From Ciona savignyi (lineage: Eukaryota; Chordata; Ascidiacea; Phlebobranchia; Cionidae), in contig CH003274.1 of the NCBI GenBank assembly GCA_000149265.1, forward strand, positions 24,444 to 88,443: a stretch of 64,000 nt of DNA, written 5' to 3'. The position numbers and the translations under genes are program-made. Positions 28,701 through 35,667 of the stretch are shown piece after piece. Each line of letters opens with the position of its first letter. The stretch's first letter is position 1. The notes below the pieces were generated by a model. The model had not been told where the DNA came from. It saw nothing but the letters and a program-made list of their open reading frames with translations, and made no database searches.

Positions 28701-29633
28701 GTTTTAATATGCTTAAAATCCTTCCAATGACTTGGGCAGTTTAACACGTGTGCGAGTTGACACAAGGAGCGATTTAGGCAGAAAAGCTCAAAAAATTTAA
28801 AAAATGACTTAGGCACTTTTGTTATGAGGCTGACGATATGATACGTAACACGTTATACATTACTTTACACGTCATATGATACGTAACACTTTATACATTA
28901 CTTTACACGTCATATGATACGTAACACGTTATACATTACTTTACACGTCATATGATACGTAACACTTTATACATTACTTTACACGTCATATGATACGTAA
29001 CACTTTATACATTACTTTACACGTCATATGATACGTAACACGCTATACATTACTTTACACGTCATATGATACGTTACATGTTATACAATACATTATATTT
29101 TAATCTATACGTTATACGTTAAAGGATACGTTACACGGTATGTTGGTTTGCTTCTCAGAAACCATTAATTATTATCTTTAAACGAGACTCTCGATTTTTG
29201 GGTTAAAATATGTGCGTATATTTGTTATCCAAGTACCTCCCTAAAGGGGGAACGATTTTATTACAATAACCGTGGAAATCTGCATCTGCATAAAAACTGA
29301 CCCTTCGATTTAATTTAACAATAACCGTGCGAAATGTGATGTGAATAACCGTGAAAAATACCACGTGAATAACCGTGAAAAAATGACTATGAATAACCGA
29401 CAAAAATGCCATTTATTTAACAATCACCGTGAGAAATACGATCTAAATAACCGTGAAAATGTCCATGAATAACCGTAAAAAATATCATGCGAATAACCGT
29501 GAAAAATGTCCATTGTCAGGCGCTGTCTGACGTCGAACCAGGTCTTCAACCTCTTCTCAACGGTTGCCTTGCCAACCGACGTCATTGGGAGGAGGAATCA
29601 CTGAAGAGCGAGAACGGAGGAACCGCGTTGTGA
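1796..29633 (+). CDS. PDE5A: PDE5-like cGMP-specific phosphodiesterase (5' partial, 17 exons)
   Basis: Cyclic-nucleotide phosphodiesterase of the PDE5/6/11 group, expected to hydrolyse cGMP in the cytosol. Exons join in one frame to 685 residues: 1796-1897, 3065-3184, 3950-4039, 4349-4501, 5244-5385, 6014-6150, 6842-6889, 7005-7080, 8244-8410, 9238-9288, 9792-9938, 10746-10963, 11691-11779, 21737-21917, 23630-23693, 25240-25398, 29520-29633; all junctions are GT-AG. Exons 1-4 form GAF-A and exons 5-9 GAF-B, each with the NK..F..DE signature (FTSKDE; FTKSDE). Exons 10-17 form the catalytic domain: YHNWRHAFN and SHDLDHRG in exon 12, the metal-ligand Asp in [12 protein letters not shown] (exon 15) and the purine-clamp Gln in MQIGFID (exon 16). 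The C-terminal PLLNGC..NRRHW resembles PDE5 more than PDE11. The start codon and about 150 N-terminal residues are not in the window. Intron 13 (9957 bases) contains MGAT5 on the other strand. The subfamily call is less certain than the enzyme class. Confidence 0.93.
2111..2409 (+). mobile_element. Composite tRNA-derived SINE (family A), reference copy
   Basis: About 290 bases: a tRNA-like head with RNA polymerase III A-box (GATTAGTCAGATGGTTTAGTG) region and B-box (GTTCGAAACTGG), a shared middle (TTGTGTCCTTGGGCAAGGCA in better copies), GGTGGGCGCGAGGTGATCTG, GACGATTGCCCGTGTGTTAA, and a tail ending CCTATCCTAT. It resembles the composite SINE Cics-1 described from Ciona; the name is from memory. 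Confidence 0.85.
4826..4976 (-). mobile_element. SINE family A with internal deletion
   Basis: Tail joined directly to the GCCTTGCCCAAGGACACAAC middle and head, reversed. Confidence 0.7.
4982..5208 (+). mobile_element. MITE with GGGAAAGCGGG-type inverted ends, copy 1
   Basis: Left end GGGGTAACACTAAAAGGAGG and right end CTCCTTTTAGTTTTCCCC are inverted, as are GAAGGGAAACTG and CAGTTTCCCGCCTTC further in. AT-rich centre with TTCCCTAAACACTAAT. Confidence 0.75.
5750..5953 (+). mobile_element. hAT-like MITE with 8-base target duplication
   Basis: A 204-base element starting CAGGGCTTCCCGACTTG and ending CTTGCGAAGTCCTG, flanked by perfect direct repeats CTCTAACC (5742-5749 and 5954-5961). Eight-base duplications and CAG termini are typical of hAT elements. 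Confidence 0.85.
6169..6465 (-). mobile_element. SINE family A, nearly full length
   Basis: Complete from tail (GGTAGGATAGGATATTCAT) to tRNA-like head, starting just after the PDE5-like exon 6 donor. Confidence 0.85.
6464..6562 (+). mobile_element. SINE family B
   Basis: Abuts the head of the family A copy at 6169-6465. Confidence 0.7.
7090..7330 (+). mobile_element. SINE family A, 3' truncated
   Basis: Head and middle present; ends at GACGATTGTCCGTG without the CCTATCC tail. Confidence 0.8.
7845..8152 (+). mobile_element. SINE family A, old copy
   Basis: Strongly diverged; recognised from CGAAACTGGTCACTAG, CCGAATACAATAGCTCCG and the tail region. Confidence 0.55.
8426..8538 (-). mobile_element. 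SINE family B, reversed
   Basis: T-run at 8428, then GAGCCAAGTTTCGAACCC and GGCCACACGACC-like end; begins 16 bases after the PDE5-like exon 9 donor. A worn reversed copy also lies at about 7367-7480. Confidence 0.7.
8560..8895. mobile_element. Two facing SINE family A fragments
   Basis: A plus-strand head (8560-8745) meets a minus-strand 3' half (8745-8895), giving an inverted pair joined at CAATAGCC. Confidence 0.65.
9510..9752 (+). mobile_element. SINE family A, head truncated
   Basis: Begins at the B-box and ends ATATCCTATCATATCC, 39 bases before PDE5-like exon 11. Confidence 0.8.
9976..10130 (+). mobile_element. LTR retrotransposon end with tRNA-Leu primer-binding site
   Basis: TATATAAG (9988-9995), AATAAA (10043-10048) and a CA end at 10081 look like a short or truncated LTR. 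The next bases TGGTGTCAGAAGTGGGAT are a classical primer-binding site complementary to the 3' end of tRNA-Leu including CCA. Complementarity continues to 10130, about 49 bases, much longer than a normal site. No polymerase or gag frame is nearby. Confidence 0.6.
10470..10710 (-). mobile_element. hAT-like non-autonomous element, inverted relative of 14480-14733
   Basis: Shares, in reverse orientation, GGGGTCGCAACCTG, CTTATTATTTTCATGG and GGTTGCCAACACC blocks with the copy in MGAT5. A terminal piece of another copy (GTAGCGAGCTCTTGATAAG to GTTGCCGACACC) lies at 10380-10427. Confidence 0.6.
11319..11616 (+). mobile_element. SINE family A, full length
   Basis: From CCGACCGATCAGTTTGG to CCTATCATATTC, 75 bases before PDE5-like exon 13. 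Confidence 0.85.
12630..12635 (-). terminator. MGAT5 poly(A) signal
   Basis: Minus-strand AATAAA 24 bases after the stop, so the 3'UTR is very short. Confidence 0.6.
12660..20096 (-). CDS. MGAT5: Alpha-1,6-mannosylglycoprotein 6-beta-N-acetylglucosaminyltransferase (GnT-V), nested gene
   Basis: Golgi glycosyltransferase (family GT18) that adds the beta-1,6 GlcNAc branch to N-glycans. Exons in transcript order: 20096-19995, 19394-19241, 18747-18569, 18101-17691, 17283-17157, 16784-16664, 15747-15615, 15088-14827, 14208-14078, 13501-13382, 13025-12660. They join in frame to 701 residues (human about 740). Residues 4-20 are a signal anchor ([17 protein letters not shown]), as expected of a type II Golgi enzyme. 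Family blocks in order: [31 protein letters not shown] (contains the likely catalytic Glu), [54 protein letters not shown], and the Cys-rich end [16 protein letters not shown]. An in-frame ATG at 20162 would add 22 residues. The stem (exon 2) is the least certain part. AATAAA lies just past the stop (12635-12630). The whole gene sits inside PDE5-like intron 13. Confidence 0.92.
13048..13342 (-). mobile_element. hAT-like non-autonomous element in MGAT5 intron 10
   Basis: CAGCGGTTCTCGATC with GTGGCGCACC at one end and, inverted, TCTCAAATGGTGCGCCGC at the other. The element reaches within about 20 bases of the final MGAT5 exon. Confidence 0.55.
13637..13925 (+). mobile_element. Two SINE family B copies in tandem
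   Basis: Copies at 13637-13735 and 13826-13925 share a variant centre (CGTATGTAATATGC, CATACGTAACATG). A third variant copy is at 12170-12280. Confidence 0.65.
13980..14083 (-). repeat. 17-19 base minisatellite carrying repeated splice donors
   Basis: Five to six units at the MGAT5 exon 9 border. On the minus strand each unit contains GTATG after AG or GG; the first is the donor GAG|GTATGG used by the exon model (exon end 14078). Confidence 0.85.
14480..14733 (+). mobile_element. hAT-like non-autonomous element in MGAT5 intron 8
   Basis: Ends CAGAAGTCAGCAACC and GGTTGCCAGTACCTG are inverted; flanks GCCTATAA and GCCTGTAG look like a worn 8-base duplication. GAGCC and AGAGCCGCA blocks inside are typical of this group. 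Confidence 0.65.
15128..15232 (+). mobile_element. SINE family B
   Basis: In MGAT5 intron 7, 40 bases from exon 8 (15088). Confidence 0.68.
15786..16140 (+). mobile_element. Three SINE family B copies in tandem
   Basis: Copies start at 15786, 15896 and 16027, each ending in its own A-run. The centres differ, so this is not a recent tandem duplication. Confidence 0.75.
17368..17482 (+). mobile_element. SINE family A, internal fragment
   Basis: GGGTTCTACCAAATTAAAGG to GATTGCCCGTGTTAAC with an expanded AT dinucleotide run. Confidence 0.65.
18140..18423 (+). mobile_element. SINE family A, full length
   Basis: Full copy in MGAT5 intron 3, antisense to that gene. Confidence 0.85.
18765..18965 (+). 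mobile_element. SINE family A, tail truncated
   Basis: Ends inside GGTGGGCGCGAGGTGA; also in MGAT5 (intron 2). Confidence 0.75.
19106..19200 (+). mobile_element. SINE family B
   Basis: GTCATGTAGCCAAATGATCA to ATGGGTTCGAAACTACGCC. Confidence 0.65.
19770..19880 (+). mobile_element. SINE family B in MGAT5 intron 1
   Basis: GCCATGTGCCCGAATGGTTA to ATCATGGGTTTAAAACAAAG. Confidence 0.65.
20126..20215 (-). promoter_or_regulatory. MGAT5 promoter region with NRF1 palindrome
   Basis: TGCGCATGCGCA at 20126-20137 matches the NRF1 consensus. On the minus strand a TATATAT stretch (about 20206-20214) and an inverted CCAAT-type GCCATTGGCC lie further upstream. Whether the NRF1 site is in the promoter or the 5'UTR depends on which ATG is used (20162 or 20096). 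Confidence 0.4.
21058..21520 (+). mobile_element. Cluster of three worn SINE family B copies
   Basis: Heads at 21058, 21318 and 21407; the middle one is truncated before its B-box. Confidence 0.6.
22133..22250 (+). mobile_element. SINE family B
   Basis: Ends ATGAGTCCGAAACCCTGCC and ATAAAAATG. Confidence 0.62.
22326..22441 (-). mobile_element. SINE family A, head only
   Basis: From GCCTTGCCCAAGGACACAAC to TCTTAACC-like CTAACCGGCC, reversed. Confidence 0.75.
22593..22695 (+). mobile_element. SINE family B
   Basis: GTCATGTGGTTGAATGGTTA to CTGGTTCGAAACCTAACC. Confidence 0.62.
22766..22850 (-). mobile_element. Third tRNA-like repeat family
   Basis: On the minus strand GTGGCTGAGTAGCTAAG (A-box-like) and GGTTCAGGTTCGATTCCCAC (B-box) frame a tRNA-like unit. 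A 3' piece of the same unit, on the plus strand, is at 22000-22060. Distinct from families A and B. Confidence 0.55.
23115..23335 (-). mobile_element. SINE family A, diverged
   Basis: CGTGAATGGGAAAACTTAAG at one end and CCACCAAGCTTATCGG at the other, reversed. Confidence 0.65.
23873..23975 (+). mobile_element. SINE family B
   Basis: Well kept copy with GCGGCCGATTTATATACCG and TATGGGTTCGAACC. Confidence 0.7.
24720..25080. repeat. Inverted repeat with about 75-base arms around a SINE family B copy
   Basis: Arms about 24765-24835 and 24975-25045 pair through GCGCGCATGTGTGTGTGCAG and GTCACTTGGTC. The spacer holds a family B copy (24848-24945); the left arm grades into another (24720-24800). Confidence 0.75.
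25399..25555 (+). repeat. ACGT-rich satellite, left of the transposon
   Basis: Degenerate tandem motif of the type CGTTACACGTTAAACGATA that begins at the donor of PDE5-like exon 16 and runs to the transposon. The last unit is the 38-base unit seen on the right side. Confidence 0.85.
25556..28835 (-). mobile_element. DNA transposon with terminal inverted repeats and ATAT target duplication
   Basis: A 3280-base element in PDE5-like intron 16. Terminal inverted repeats start CGTCA(C/G)CCTCATAACAAAA and match over about 37 bases with three mismatches, ending in a T-run. The element splits a CATATGAT unit of the surrounding satellite. Comparison with intact neighbouring units gives a four-base duplication ATAT (25552-25555 and 28836-28839). 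It carries one spliced transposase gene on the minus strand. Four-base duplications and a DDE-type protein are features of the Sola superfamily; that assignment is tentative. Confidence 0.88.
25825..28477 (-). pseudogene. Transposase of the intronic DNA transposon (frameshifted)
   Basis: Exons 28477-28405, 28061-27937, 27785-27498, 27403-27190 and 27043-25825 join in phase; intron 4 uses a GC donor (AAAG|GCAAGT). The protein starts [18 protein letters not shown], has an acidic second exon, then a Cys-rich stretch ([17 protein letters not shown]), a helix-turn-helix-like [35 protein letters not shown], and DDE-like blocks [19 protein letters not shown] and [16 protein letters not shown]. It belongs to a scattered invertebrate family that I know only as uncharacterised proteins. 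Two frame breaks interrupt exon 5: one near 26885-26895 and one at the A-run 26466-26471, where one base fewer restores frame. So it is probably inactive, or the assembly has errors. Confidence 0.8.
28836..29140 (+). repeat. 38-base satellite, right of the transposon
   Basis: About seven units of 38 bases (core GTCATATGATACGTAACAC) with very few differences, decaying after 29060. Low divergence suggests recent amplification. Confidence 0.9.
29300..29519 (+). repeat. About 22-base minisatellite ending at the last PDE5-like splice acceptor
   Basis: Nine to ten degenerate units with core GAATAACCGTGAAAAATG. The last unit ends within a few bases of the acceptor TGTCAG of exon 17. Confidence 0.8.
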
Positions 29634-29640
29634 GAACATC

Positions 29641-29726
29641 ACTGGCAACACTGGGAAAGCAGTAATGCACTGGCAACACTGGGCAAACAGTGATGCTCTG
29701 GCAACACTGGGCAAACAGTGATGCCC
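29641..29726 (+). repeat. About 28-base triplicate in the PDE5-like 3'UTR
   Basis: Three near-identical units with core CTGGCAACACTGGGCAAACA starting eight bases after the stop codon. Confidence 0.85.
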
Positions 29727-30382
29727 GACCGAAAACGCGTCCTCGCCATCTGACGTTGCTACATATGTTCCCACCTCAGTTATTCTCACCTCATTCCATT
29801 TAATCAGCGACAACCGCACAACGCTCACTCTTACACCTCTCATAGATATTGCGCTGGTAAGGTGTACACGAATCGATATTCTCAAAAAAATCCGATTTTC
29901 TTCAGGTTCTAATTTTAACGTTTTATTTATCATTTTTCGGTCTAATCGCCGAGCCCAGTCATATCGATTATCGCACCCTAATTTATATTGATTCAAGAAA
30001 TTGTGGACGATATTGCTACAACTTATTGTCAAATAAACCGATTAGTAGAGTAAAGCGACTGAATGATTAAGGTTAGACCGGTAGTGCTTAGCCTTTCGAA
30101 GTATGAAAGCCAAAGGAGAAATTCAACCAAGCATTCTCCCTATCTTTCCAATGCAAACTGATCCCACAAAAAAAGTCTTTCGGATCATGTTACAGGAAGT
30201 CTTAGATTTTGTCACAATTTGAAATTGAAGCTTGGATCTGCAGCGTAAGGTCAAAAACTTCTAATTTTTTGCTTTTCAAGCTGGTACCCTGATATACACC
30301 GGGTACTTTTGTTCCAGGAAAACAGCTAGAAAATGTGCAATCAACACTCTATTAGTTATACACTGGAAACCTAAAATTTGGC

Positions 30383-31035
30383 GTACGGTCGTGTGGCCAT
30401 GGTTAACGCCAGAAAAACAATTACCGAACTATATACAGAAGTCAGTCTAAGCAACGACTCCATCATGGGTTCGAAACTGTGCCCGGATAAAAATCCAGTT
30501 TTCCATCAGCCACATGAGTTATATAAGTTGGGAGAAACAAGTAAATTAAATAAAGACGGTGGTGTACGGTCGTGTGGCCGAATGGTTAACGCGACCGATA
30601 CATATACCGAATCCTAAAAAAACGGTACTGGTGACGAACCTATCATGGTTTCGAAACTTGGCTCGGTAAAAAATAATGAAGACGGTGGCTAAGTTGAAAC
30701 CAGTCGCTAGTAAGGCGGATGGTGTTAGTATTTAGTATGGGAACTTACCGGACAGGTCAGGGAGCTAAGTGCCTTGCTTGAAGACAGTCGATCAGCTAGC
30801 GCCAGTTTTTTTTTGTCTGAACGGCGAAGCACGAACCGATCAAGCTAATCGAACTTGTAACTAATCCACAGCTTTCGCGCCTATACTGTCACAGAAAGTT
30901 TCAAGGTTGGATAAATACAACATGTTCGTGTGGCCGAATGGTTAGCGCGACCGATAAAAATACCAAATGTATACAACAATCGGTATTTGAGCAGTAACAA
31001 GCTCATAACGGGTTCGAACCTAAGCCCGATAAAAA
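30383..31035 (+). mobile_element. Three SINE family B copies
   Basis: At 30383-30490, 30566-30672 and 30927-31035, spaced by unrelated sequence that includes a family A middle fragment (30765-30845, reversed). Confidence 0.7.
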
Positions 31036-31069
31036 AACACGAGGAAACAATCAATACGTTTCGACCGGT

Positions 31070-31350
31070 TAGTCTGGCGGTTTAGTGCGAAACCTTTCAA
31101 CCAAAAGGTTGCAGGTTCTGAACTGGTCGCTAGCTAGTCGGCTGTGTCCTTGGGCAAGGCACTTAACGAACATTGTCTAAACTAAGTGTATTAATGGGTG
31201 TTACTAAATTAAAGGAATGTATCTATCATACACAGCACACTGAAATAGTTCCGGTAACACGACGGTGGGCGCGAGGTGATATGACGATTGCCCGTGTGTT
31301 CACCCCCTTGGTTTTCCCATTGACGGGATAAACATGAATATTCTAAGACA
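31070..31350 (+). mobile_element. SINE family A, full length
   Basis: From CGACCGGTTAGTCTGGCGG to AACATGAATATTCTAAG. Confidence 0.85.
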
Positions 31351-31861
31351 AAAAAATGCAAAGAAAGAACTAAAGAGTGTAAATTACGGCTTAGATGTTT
31401 CGAATCATAAAACACTTTTATTTGAATTGGATGCCATATGTAACTGTAAGTACGAAACTCATGGGTCGCCAAGTAATCAATCGTATTGTTTACGAACTTT
31501 ATAATTAAGTTTATGTCGAAATAAACTTATTGATGCCTTGCGTTTCGACTATCAGTGCAAAAATAAAGGGTAAAACCCCACACTAAAATAAAGATTAGGG
31601 ATAGAGTTAGTTCTGGGGTTAAGATAAAAGTACTTAGGACAGTGTATAAATTAGTTCCCATAAGTTTAGTAAGATTTTTCCCATCTTATAGTTTTACCGG
31701 GTTCGATACTTTTTTAACACAATTTAAAATTTGTCGTTTCCAATCTTGGTATTGATATAAAAGATCAAGTAAATAAAAAGGAAATCAATTTAAATTTTGT
31801 ACCCATATTCATGCTTTTGGAACTAAGCAGCGAAACAAAGTATTGCAACGCAAGACAAATG

Positions 31862-32180
31862 ATAGGGCCTACTCTCGTGCTTTCCCGCTCGTATTATTAA
31901 TGATCGTCGTGTTATTACCAACTGTGCTCACTTTATACAACACTGGCGGTCGGTAACGTGAGTAATGTGGGCATGACCCAACTACAATACATTGCACTGG
32001 TCCATATATTTATCACGACAAAATAAAACCGGCGTGTGTACATCTATTTTACCTTTATCCAATAAAAATTACTTCAGTTGACGGTTAATTACTTCCTTAA
32101 TTTAAAACGCAACAAAAAATCACGTCGATAATACATCACATACTTCATAAACAATATGTCCTCAGTCAGTAGATAGTGCC
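31862..32180 (+). repeat. Left arm of the inverted duplication around the peptide genes
   Basis: About 240 bases of 5' flank (for example CAACTGTGCTCACTTTATAC and ATACATTGCACTGGTCC) repeated inverted at 36380-36150 with about 95% identity by eye. Confidence 0.85.
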
Positions 32181-32187
32181 ATGGAGG

Positions 32188-32195
32188 TATTTATA
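32188..32195 (+). promoter_or_regulatory. TATA box of peptide paralogue 1
   Basis: TATTTATA inside the block GGAGGTATTTATA, which is shared word for word by the three paralogues. The stretch down to the ATG, including AGAGTCAACCAAGCAGAGTT, is almost unchanged between copies 1 and 2. Confidence 0.65.
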
Positions 32196-32261
32196 CCCCG
32201 TGGTTATGAGACACAATTTCGCTTTACGAAGGCTTTACAGAAGAGTCAACCAAGCAGAGTT

Positions 32262-32520
32262 ATGAAGACGGTTATACTGCTGCTACTGCTGATAGGCCTA
32301 AGTACCGCTTCTGTTAGAATTGACTGCAATAAGTACTGTATAAGAAAAAGCCGAAATGTCTACACGGTTCCAAACAAAGCATGCCAAATGAACTGTAATT
32401 ATTACATTATATCAGCCTATAAATAGATTAACTAAACTTTATTTTACAGATTTCTGCAGAGTCTGTCGATTCCAGCTTAACTGTTCGTATGGAACAATAA
32501 TGACGACTTCACCTAATTAA
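32262..32520 (+). CDS. Six-cysteine secreted peptide, paralogue 1 (two exons)
   Basis: Not a family I recognise. Exons 32262-32394 and 32450-32520 flank a 55-base GT-AG intron and give 67 residues. Residues 1-17 (MKTVILLLLLIGLSTAS) are a signal peptide. The mature part is basic with cysteines spaced C-x3-C-x14-C-x5-C-x2-C-x5-C. Read without splicing, the frame runs on to a stop at 32426 and loses the last three cysteines; the spliced reading is preferred because all three paralogues then agree (FCRVCRFQLNC here). An upstream in-frame ATG at 32181 overlaps the core promoter and is not the start. TATTTATA lies 74 bases upstream; AATAAA at 32670-32675. Its size, charge and cysteine content suggest a host-defence or signalling peptide; this is inference. 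Confidence 0.75.
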
Positions 32521-33099
32521 TGAAGTTGACGAAGTATGTAATGTATAGCTACTACAGGACGCAGTGCATACAAAATACAAACTTATTAAAAGGAAATTCG
32601 CGTCATTAATTCTGGTTTGATAATTTCCCGAGATTAATTAGGTTTTAAATGTACGTCATAGCGTGTTATAATAAAACCCAGACTTCGCAATTGGATATTT
32701 ACCAATCATAATTATTTGGTAGGGAGTGTGTGGATTTAATAAACGCACAATAGTGTTTACCTAATCCAAACCCCTTTTTCCTACCCAAGGGCTGTATAGT
32801 AAATCAGATTTACAAATGCCATTAGCAGAATTCCCCTAGGGCTAACAATAATAGGGTATGTATGTTTCACGTAATGCAATATTTCTTTCGGTGGTAGGTA
32901 CGGTTATTGTAATAAAATAGATTCCCCATTAGGGTTGTATATGGGTAACCTGATAACAAAGATACGCAAATATCTTACACACACATGAGGTACAGTAAAA
33001 CAATTGCTGTAGGTGTAGTTACAAGGCGAGTTACAATCCAGGTTATTTTCCGAATATCGTTTGGAGAAAACAAATTATTGTTTATACAAATTAAACTAG

Positions 33100-33250
33100 C
33101 ATATCGTTTATCGTTTAACGTATCGTATAACGCGTCGTTTAACGTGTAACGTATCAAATGACATGTAACGTATAGTTCAACATGTAACGTATCATATAAC
33201 GTGTAACGTATCATATAACGTGTAACGTATAGTTTAACGTGTAACGTACC
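33100..33250 (+). repeat. ACGT-rich satellite upstream of peptide paralogue 2
   Basis: Tandem GTAACGTATCATATAACGT-type units, the reverse complement of the motif in PDE5-like intron 16. Confidence 0.8.
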
Positions 33251-33309
33251 TTGACACCAATAGATAAAATCCCTTTCCCACAACTAGCATGTTGATTGGC
33301 TCATGGAGG

Positions 33310-33317
33310 TATTTATA
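33310..33317 (+). promoter_or_regulatory. TATA box of peptide paralogue 2
   Basis: TATTTATA in the same conserved block, 65 bases before the ATG. Confidence 0.65.
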
Positions 33318-33381
33318 TCCCGTGTTTGAGATATGAGACACAATTTTGCTTTACCAAGGCTAGAGTCAACCAAGCAGAGTT

Positions 33382-33640
33382 ATGAAGACGGTTTTAATTC
33401 TGCTACTGCTGATAGGACTTAGCACCGCTTCTGCCAGCATTGACTGCAAAACGTACTGTATGAGAAAAATCCGAAATGCCTACACGGTTCCAAACAAGAT
33501 ATGCCAAATGAACTGTAATTATTAAACTATATCAGCCTATAAATAGATTAACTAAACCTTATTTTACAGATTTATGCAGAGTCTGTCGATTCCGGCTTAA
33601 CTGTCCGCATGGAACGATAATAGCGACTTCTTCTTATTAA
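33382..33640 (+). CDS. Six-cysteine secreted peptide, paralogue 2 (tandem copy)
   Basis: Tandem duplicate 1120 bases downstream of paralogue 1. Exons 33382-33514 and 33570-33640 (55-base intron) give 67 residues. The signal peptide MKTVLILLLLIGLSTAS and all six cysteines are kept (DCKTYC, ICQMNYLCRVCRFRLNC). Differences from paralogue 1 lie mostly in the mature part (KTYCMRKIRNAY against NKYCIRKSRNVY). The unspliced frame stops seven bases into the intron region, so the intron is required for a full product. TATTTATA at 33310-33317; AATAAA at 33761-33766. An ACGT-rich satellite ends about 60 bases before the TATA box, a feature absent from the other two copies. Confidence 0.73.
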
Positions 33641-34030
33641 TGGATTATAGAACGCAGTGCATACAAAATACAAACTTATGAAAAGGAAATTTGTGTCATT
33701 AATTCTGGTTTGATAATTTCCTGAGATTAATTAGGTTTTAGATGTATGGTAGCGTGTTATAATAAAACCCAGACTTCGCAATTGGATATTTACCAATCAC
33801 TCATTACGTTGGTAGGGCGTGTGTGGATTTCTTAAACGCACAATTGTGTTTACCTCATCTAAACACATATTTGTACCCAAGAGCAGGAGTGCATCAGATT
33901 TATAAATGCCATTAGCAAAATTCCCCTATAGGGCTAACGATAAAAATCGAAATAGGGTCTGTATGTAATGCAATATCCATTCGGTGACAACTGGCTTGAA
34001 AAACTAGCTTTTTCAAGGAAAATATTTTCG

Positions 34031-34322
34031 TCCGGCCCGTTAGTCTAACGGTTAAGTGCGTCGCCTTTCAATCAAAAGGTTGCAGGTGCGAAACTGGTCG
34101 CTAGCTAGACGGTTGTGTCCTTGGGCAAGGCACTTTGCGGACATTGCCTGAACCCAGCGGAATAATGGCTTCTACCAAATTGAAGGAACGTTTCTATCAT
34201 ATACAACACACTGCAATAGCTCCGGTAACCCGACAATGGGCGCGAGGTGATCTGACGATTGCCCGTGTGTTAACCCCTTTGATTTTCCCATTCACGGGGA
34301 TAAAGATGAATATCCTATCCTA
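34031..34322 (+). mobile_element. SINE family A, full length
   Basis: One of the best kept copies, between peptide paralogues 2 and 3. Confidence 0.88.
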
Positions 34323-34724
34323 AACATCCTATTTGTTGGTACCATCCGCGTATTACCTTTAATTTAATTCACTTGCGAATGCTATTTTGATGGGAAAATG
34401 TACGTTGATTGTTGCTGGTTATTCCTATAAAGACTGCACCAAAAGTGTACCCGTCAGTGTACATTCCTAAACAAATCAGATAATAAAAATGATATAAAAC
34501 GGTTAATGAATAAAAGCCTTTTTACTCAGGCTGTGTTTCGAACCCACAATGTCTTCGTTATTCTAAGTCAGTTTTTGTATACAATTTGATATGCTTATCG
34601 GTCGTGTGGACGAATGGATTTTAATAAATCCACCAAAAGAACTACACAACGCCAAAAGAAACAATATTCTTCTAATTACCTGTGTTAAACCGACTGTAAT
34701 TCACCATCATCCCTACTTTTTTTT

Positions 34725-35192
34725 TACTGGCACAAGCTTCGAGCCCAAGATGTGTACGTCACTTGTGCCATTTTTATGTATATGAGTCGGTATATGTATC
34801 CCACCATTCCTACCAGCTATCAGGTGATGGCAATGGGGCGCAGTCTGCTTGTCAATTACTGAGTGGCAAAAATCGGTCCTACAGTTGTGTGGTCGAATGG
34901 TTAACGCGACCGATAAATATACCCACTCTATACAAAAACGGTTCTAGTCACAAGCGTATCTTGGGTTCGAAGCTTAGCTAGGTTAAAAAAATAGATAAAA
35001 AGATCGGTCTTACAGTCTGCGTAATTATAACCCGAAAAACAACGTTAAAAGACGGCGCCAAATACGCAGTATTACCTACGATCATGTGGCCGAATGGGCA
35101 ACGCAACCGCTATATATATATCCACTTCTACTCAAACACGGTCCTAGTGACGAGCCCATCATGGGTTCAATAATTGCCTTGGCATAAAAAAC
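34725..35192. mobile_element. SINE family B cluster
   Basis: One reversed, cut copy at 34725-34800 and two plus-strand copies at 34880-34990 and 35076-35192. Confidence 0.68.
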
Positions 35193-35667
35193 GCAAAATT
35201 CTAATAGTTGCTTAAATTAATCCGCTCATTTGCCCATTATCCCTATTTGCTATATAAGGAAGTCGGATTGTATTTGCTATTAGGTAGTCGGAATAGGCCA
35301 CATTCTGCATAATTATCCTCATAAACAATCCCATGCAACTTTATAACGATTCAACTGGTCATTTAATACCAACAACACGAATCAAAGTGAATTAGTTTCT
35401 GTACTAGACCTGCATTTAATTGTCATTAGTTCTAATTTCCACCTTTCAGAACCATTTACATAGTTTCTTCCTACGAAGGTTACTAGCGTCAAAGGGCGTT
35501 TATCCAATTTGTGTTAATGAGCTACAACAGGCGAGAATAGACCGCGCAGCCTAATTAATGTCGGAAAACTGCCAACTAAAATTGATTACACGAATTTCCT
35601 TTTATTTTACTTGCGATATGTCCGATACTCGATACAGTTTGCAAAGAATATATAATACGCACTTCGG

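Larger units (their letters stand above)
29727..31860. other. Intergenic, no gene seen
   Basis: PDE5-like 3' flank. Apart from the SINE copies listed and a worn dispersed repeat (30110-30260) nothing gene-like is visible; open frames here are short and unlike known proteins. Confidence 0.6.

Noticed and set aside
32181-32261. In-frame upstream ATG of peptide paralogue 1
   Set aside because: It overlaps the TATA box, is not kept in paralogues 2 and 3, and would bury the signal peptide.
34135-34323. Recurrent frames of the type [19 protein letters not shown]
   Set aside because: The same translation recurs wherever a family A SINE lies (6169, 11433, 18832, 50841 and others); it is SINE sequence.
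1246-35192. tRNA genes at the many GGTTCGAAACT boxes
   Set aside because: None folds into a cloverleaf with paired acceptor stem; they are SINE copies with A-tails.
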